Assembly (NCBI GenBank): GCA_027484105.1 | Contig: JAIXUG010000005.1 | Location: forward strand, 124,001 to 188,000 | DNA from: Comamonadaceae bacterium | Lineage (GTDB): Bacteria; Pseudomonadota; Gammaproteobacteria; Burkholderiales; Burkholderiaceae_C | Length of the DNA stretch: 64,000 bases | Reading direction: 5' to 3' | Part shown: piece after piece, positions 62,401 through 64,000 of the stretch | Numbering within the stretch: position 1 is the stretch's first letter | Layout of the letters: each line of letters opens with the position of its first letter | Translations under genes and position numbers: made by a program | Notes under the pieces: generated by a model | What the model was told of the DNA's origin: nothing | Databases searched by the model: none | Seen by the model: only the letters and a program-made list of their open reading frames with translations

Positions 62401-62625
62401 GGCGGGAATGGCCACCATTTGCTCGACATCGCGCACCGACGCACCCGGAAACGGTGCGATCACGTTGGCCATGGTCACGTTGATTTGTGGCTCTTCTTCG
62501 CGGGGCGTCACCATCACCGCAAACACGCCCAGCAAAAACGCCACCAGCGCCAGCAAAGGCGTGATTTGTGCGCTTTGGAAGGCCGCTGCAATGCGGCCCG
62601 AAATCCCCATTTTTGGCTCGCTCAT
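59404..62625 (-). CDS. RND-family efflux permease
   Basis: A 1073-residue inner-membrane pump with two large periplasmic loops and about twelve membrane helices. Family marks are TPREEEPQINV near the N-terminus, GILVDDAIVVVENIHRH (the proton-relay Asp pair), and TATSMIGMIALAGIIVRNSILLVDF, where the relay Lys of AcrB is an Arg. I prefer ATG 62625, with AAAGAGAA upstream and ten bases after the adaptor stop, over one 24 bases earlier inside that gene. Substrate unknown. No outer-membrane channel gene is in the window. Confidence 0.9.
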   Translation of the reverse strand: MSEPKMGISGRIAAAFQSAQITPLLALVAFLLGVFAVMVTPREEEPQINVTMANVIAPFPGASVRDVEQMVAIPAEQVLSKIAGVEHVYSVSRPGVAIMTVQFKVGVPRTEALVKLHDTIRENADWLPRNLGLPEPLIKPKGIDDVPIVSLTLHGKNADVSAFDLERVAHSIEADIKRVPGTRDVITIGGPRRAVLVQIDPQRMNGSGVTVHDLRMALQSANLGLPVGDLLGGNQSVAIEAGPHLSQASEVADLVVQVVQGKPVFLKDVADVQDGPMPAARYVWHGNNEKNGGEEFAAVTLSITKKSGENAIDVANGVKSRVVKLQGTVIPDNVELVETRNYGETANDKAQKLIQKLLFATASVVALVFMALGRREAAIVGVAVILTLTATLFASWAWGFTLNRVSLFALIFSIGILVDDAIVVVENIHRHQQLFPGKTLRDIIPGAVDEVGGPTILATFTVIAALLPMAFVSGLMGPYMSPIPINASLGMLLSLAIAFVITPWLAGMWMKPSGHTHDENAMGGGHTGLSAKLEPLFEKIFKPLLDPQSGGRNRKLLGLGVAGLIALSLVLPVTGVVMLKMLPFDDKSEFQVVVDMPAGTPLEKTAAVMRELGGHLATVPEVTHYQAYVGTASPINFNGLVRQYYLRASAELGDIQVNLVGKSERSDKSHVIATRVRPALQAIGRRHGANVKVVEVPPGPPVMSPIVAEIYGPDAEGRRQVSKAVRAVFEKTEGVVDVDESAIADAPRKVLLVDRRKAAALGVSQQAIVTTLRAGLAGEDASYLHDGSKYPVPAMIQLPAHLHGDLDALLQLGVKSATGKAVAIRELVTVSDTLREQPIIHKDMLPVNFVMADMAGKVDSPLYGLFKMRGDVAQIQAPDGQKVEEYFIRQPDDAWRGYSIKWDGESQITYETFRDMGAAYGVGLILIYLLVVAQFGSYLTPLIIMAPIPLTIIGVMPGHALLNAQYTATSMIGMIALAGIIVRNSILLVDFINLQVQSGMEFGRAIVQSAITRAQPIMLTGLAAMIGAFFILDDPIFNGLAISLIFGIFVSTVLTLVVIPTLYYVAYRKKYGA

Positions 62626-62635
62626 GGGTTCTCTT

Positions 62636-63697
62636 TCAGCGTTGTGCATTGACCGTCGCGGGGTCGGTCACGACTTGCTCGCCTGCGCTCACACCCGACA
62701 ACACCTCGACGGTCGATCCGTTCACACGACCGAGGCGCACCTGGCGCAAGCGGGGCTTGCCTTGTGCGTCCATCACATACACACCGGTCATTTCGGACCT
62801 GCGCACAATGGCCGATGAAGGCAGGAAGATCGGTGAAGCCTTGGCACTTGGCGAGGTGTTGGATTTGGGCATGGCAGCCACCCAAACGCGGGCAAACATG
62901 CCGGGCACCAATCCTTCAGTGCCAGCGGTCAAAGCCAGCCGCAACTGGGCGGTGTGGGTCATCGGGTCGACGGTGGGCAGCAACTGGGCACTGGCGGCAA
63001 CCATGGCTTGTGTGCTGTGGCCTGCAATTTCATAGCGCACCGATGCGAGTTGGCTGCGCACACCCTGCAGCATCGACTGCGGCACCGCCGCACTCACGCG
63101 CAGTGCCGACGGGTCGTGCATCGTGAGCATGGGTTTACCGGGCATGGCCATGTCACCCAAGGTCACCGCCACATCGGACACAACGCCATCGAAGGGCGCG
63201 CGAACGCTGAAAAAACCAGTCTGTGTTTGCGCAGCGCGGGTCTGGGCTTGCTGGGCTTGCACTTGTGCGCGGGCCGCCTCCCACTGGGCTTGTGCTCTGT
63301 CGAGCGCACCTTGACTGATGTATTGTTTCTGGAAGAGTTGCTTTTGGCGCTCAAGCTCTTTGCTGGCCACGTTCAGGTTGGCTTGCGCGGCTTCGAGTTG
63401 GGCGTTGCTGCCCACCACTTGCTGCTGGGCGGCACTGGCATCGATGCGCACCAATTCTTGACCGGCACGCACCCGGTCTCCGGCTTTGACTTGAAGGCCC
63501 ACGATGGAGCCCGCCACCTGCGTGGACAAGGTCGCTTGCCTTACCGCTTCAACCACGGCATCCAGACTGACCGAAACGGCGCCCGCTGAGTTATCCGCCA
63601 CCGTCGTGGTTTTGCCCACGCCGGGGTTGGCCCAAGCAGGCACCATCAGCGGGGCAAGAAGGGCCCAAGCCGTAACCAGTATCCAGTGTCTTTTCAT
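62636..63697 (-). CDS. RND periplasmic adaptor (membrane fusion) protein
   Basis: A 353-residue adaptor. A signal peptide ends near AWAN (residue 24). GSIVGLQVKAGDRVRAGQELVRID is the first lipoyl half, a coiled hairpin rich in Gln and Ala follows, and FFSVRAPFDGVVSDVAVTLGDMAMPGKPMLTM is the second lipoyl half, followed by the beta-barrel domain. It links the RND pump to an outer-membrane channel. Start ATG 63697 has GGAGAA upstream. It is divergent from the ArsR-family gene. Confidence 0.92.
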   Translation of the reverse strand: MKRHWILVTAWALLAPLMVPAWANPGVGKTTTVADNSAGAVSVSLDAVVEAVRQATLSTQVAGSIVGLQVKAGDRVRAGQELVRIDASAAQQQVVGSNAQLEAAQANLNVASKELERQKQLFQKQYISQGALDRAQAQWEAARAQVQAQQAQTRAAQTQTGFFSVRAPFDGVVSDVAVTLGDMAMPGKPMLTMHDPSALRVSAAVPQSMLQGVRSQLASVRYEIAGHSTQAMVAASAQLLPTVDPMTHTAQLRLALTAGTEGLVPGMFARVWVAAMPKSNTSPSAKASPIFLPSSAIVRRSEMTGVYVMDAQGKPRLRQVRLGRVNGSTVEVLSGVSAGEQVVTDPATVNAQR

Positions 63698-63748
63698 CCG
63701 ATGTTCTCCGTCAAACCCCAGGAGCAAATGCATTGTCAAAACTTTACT

Positions 63749-63780
63749 TGCGTAAATGATTATTTGCTTATTAACGCAAT
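63749..63780. promoter_or_regulatory. Candidate ArsR-family operator
   Basis: Outer arms TTGCGTAAA (63749-63757) and TTAACGCAA (63772-63780), 8 of 9 complementary, with an AT-rich centre. It lies in the gap between the adaptor and ArsR genes and could control both. Confidence 0.5.
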
Positions 63781-63841
63781 GATACAATAATTCAAGACGC
63801 TTTGTCTTCCCCAATTCCCATGCTGTCCAATGGAGCACACC

Positions 63842-64000
63842 ATGAAAGACCTGCCCGACCAAGCCCTGGACCAGATCGCCGCCTATTTCCAGGCACTGTC
63901 GGAACCTACGCGCCTGAAAATTCTGAACTTGTTGAGGGAGCAAGAGCGCAGCGTGGGCGAGTTGGCCCAGCTCACGAGTTATTCGGCGGCCAATGTCTCG
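63842..64000 (+). CDS. ArsR-family regulator, N-terminal fragment
   Basis: The 53 visible codons encode AYFQALSEPTRLKILNLLREQERSVGELAQLTSYSAANVS, the first part of an ArsR-type winged helix-turn-helix, including the recognition-helix start. The gene is cut by the window edge. Sensor cysteines, which would indicate metal, sulfide or persulfide response, are not in the visible part. ATG 63842 is preceded by GGAG. By position it should control the RND genes and perhaps the sox genes. Confidence 0.85.
   Translation, partial: MKDLPDQALDQIAAYFQALSEPTRLKILNLLREQERSVGELAQLTSYSAANVS

Noticed and set aside
1..64000. CRISPR arrays, toxin-antitoxin pairs, phage genes, rRNA
   Set aside because: No spaced short repeats, integrase, capsid or toxin families were recognised anywhere in the window.

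Overview
The window is about 64 kb of GC-rich DNA with tightly packed, often ATGA-overlapping genes. Gene content (xdhAB plus ureide genes, livHMGF with an acyl-CoA ligase, NhaR, TerC, TamAB, a complete sox cluster, a c4-type cytochrome) suggests a Burkholderiales chromosome. It is most like a freshwater Comamonadaceae member such as Limnohabitans or Rhodoferax. This is inferred from families and style, because there is no rRNA in the window. I saw no phage, insertion sequence or CRISPR array.

Layout. (1) 1-11562 is a purine-degradation region. The minus-strand run is uraH, a thermonuclease-like lipoprotein, xdhA, xdhB, a Cys-rich 62-residue protein and an MFS carrier, with the start of an acyl-CoA ligase at the left edge. 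The plus-strand run is a GntR regulator, puuE, a uraD-allC fusion and an unusual M20 protein. Urate oxidase and xdhC are not in the window. (2) 11630-24622 is acyl-CoA degradation. A FadJ-like enzyme and a thiolase diverge from a seven- to eight-gene run: acyl-CoA dehydrogenase, TetR, SDR, carboxylase beta, acyl-CoA dehydrogenase, enoyl-CoA hydratase, biotin-carboxylase alpha, acyl-CoA dehydrogenase. From TetR onwards the order matches the acyclic terpene (atu) cluster of Pseudomonas. (3) 24659-27990 holds an MFS carrier, NhaR-like regulator and TerC/Alx-like membrane protein. (4) 28277-39014 holds a branched-chain-type ABC importer with its own acyl-CoA ligase, diverging from a split AtuA (two genes), then a LigI-like amidohydrolase and a PcaF-like thiolase. 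(5) 39015-39421 is a gene-free gap with two large, oppositely oriented hairpins sharing one 33-base apex sequence. (6) 39422-50219 holds DUF1841, a diheme cytochrome, MoxR, GNAT, a CoxE-like VWA protein, tamA, tamB, a RodZ-like protein and tRNA-Arg(CCT). (7) 50271-59366 is a thiosulfate-oxidation cluster, transcribed leftwards: DUF2892, two small cytochromes, soxC, D, Y, Z, A, X, B and a SoxH-like hydrolase, punctuated by several terminator-like hairpins. (8) 59404-64000 is an RND pump and adaptor diverging from an ArsR-family regulator cut by the right edge.

How it fits together. The organism appears able to use purines as a nitrogen source, to degrade branched or terpenoid acyl-CoAs, and to gain electrons from reduced sulfur. 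The most unusual items are the twin hairpins at 39156-39374, an M20 protein lacking most usual metal ligands, a small six-cysteine protein beside xdhB, and a direct pair of GGGGTCAGA-centred palindromes bracketing the nuclease gene.
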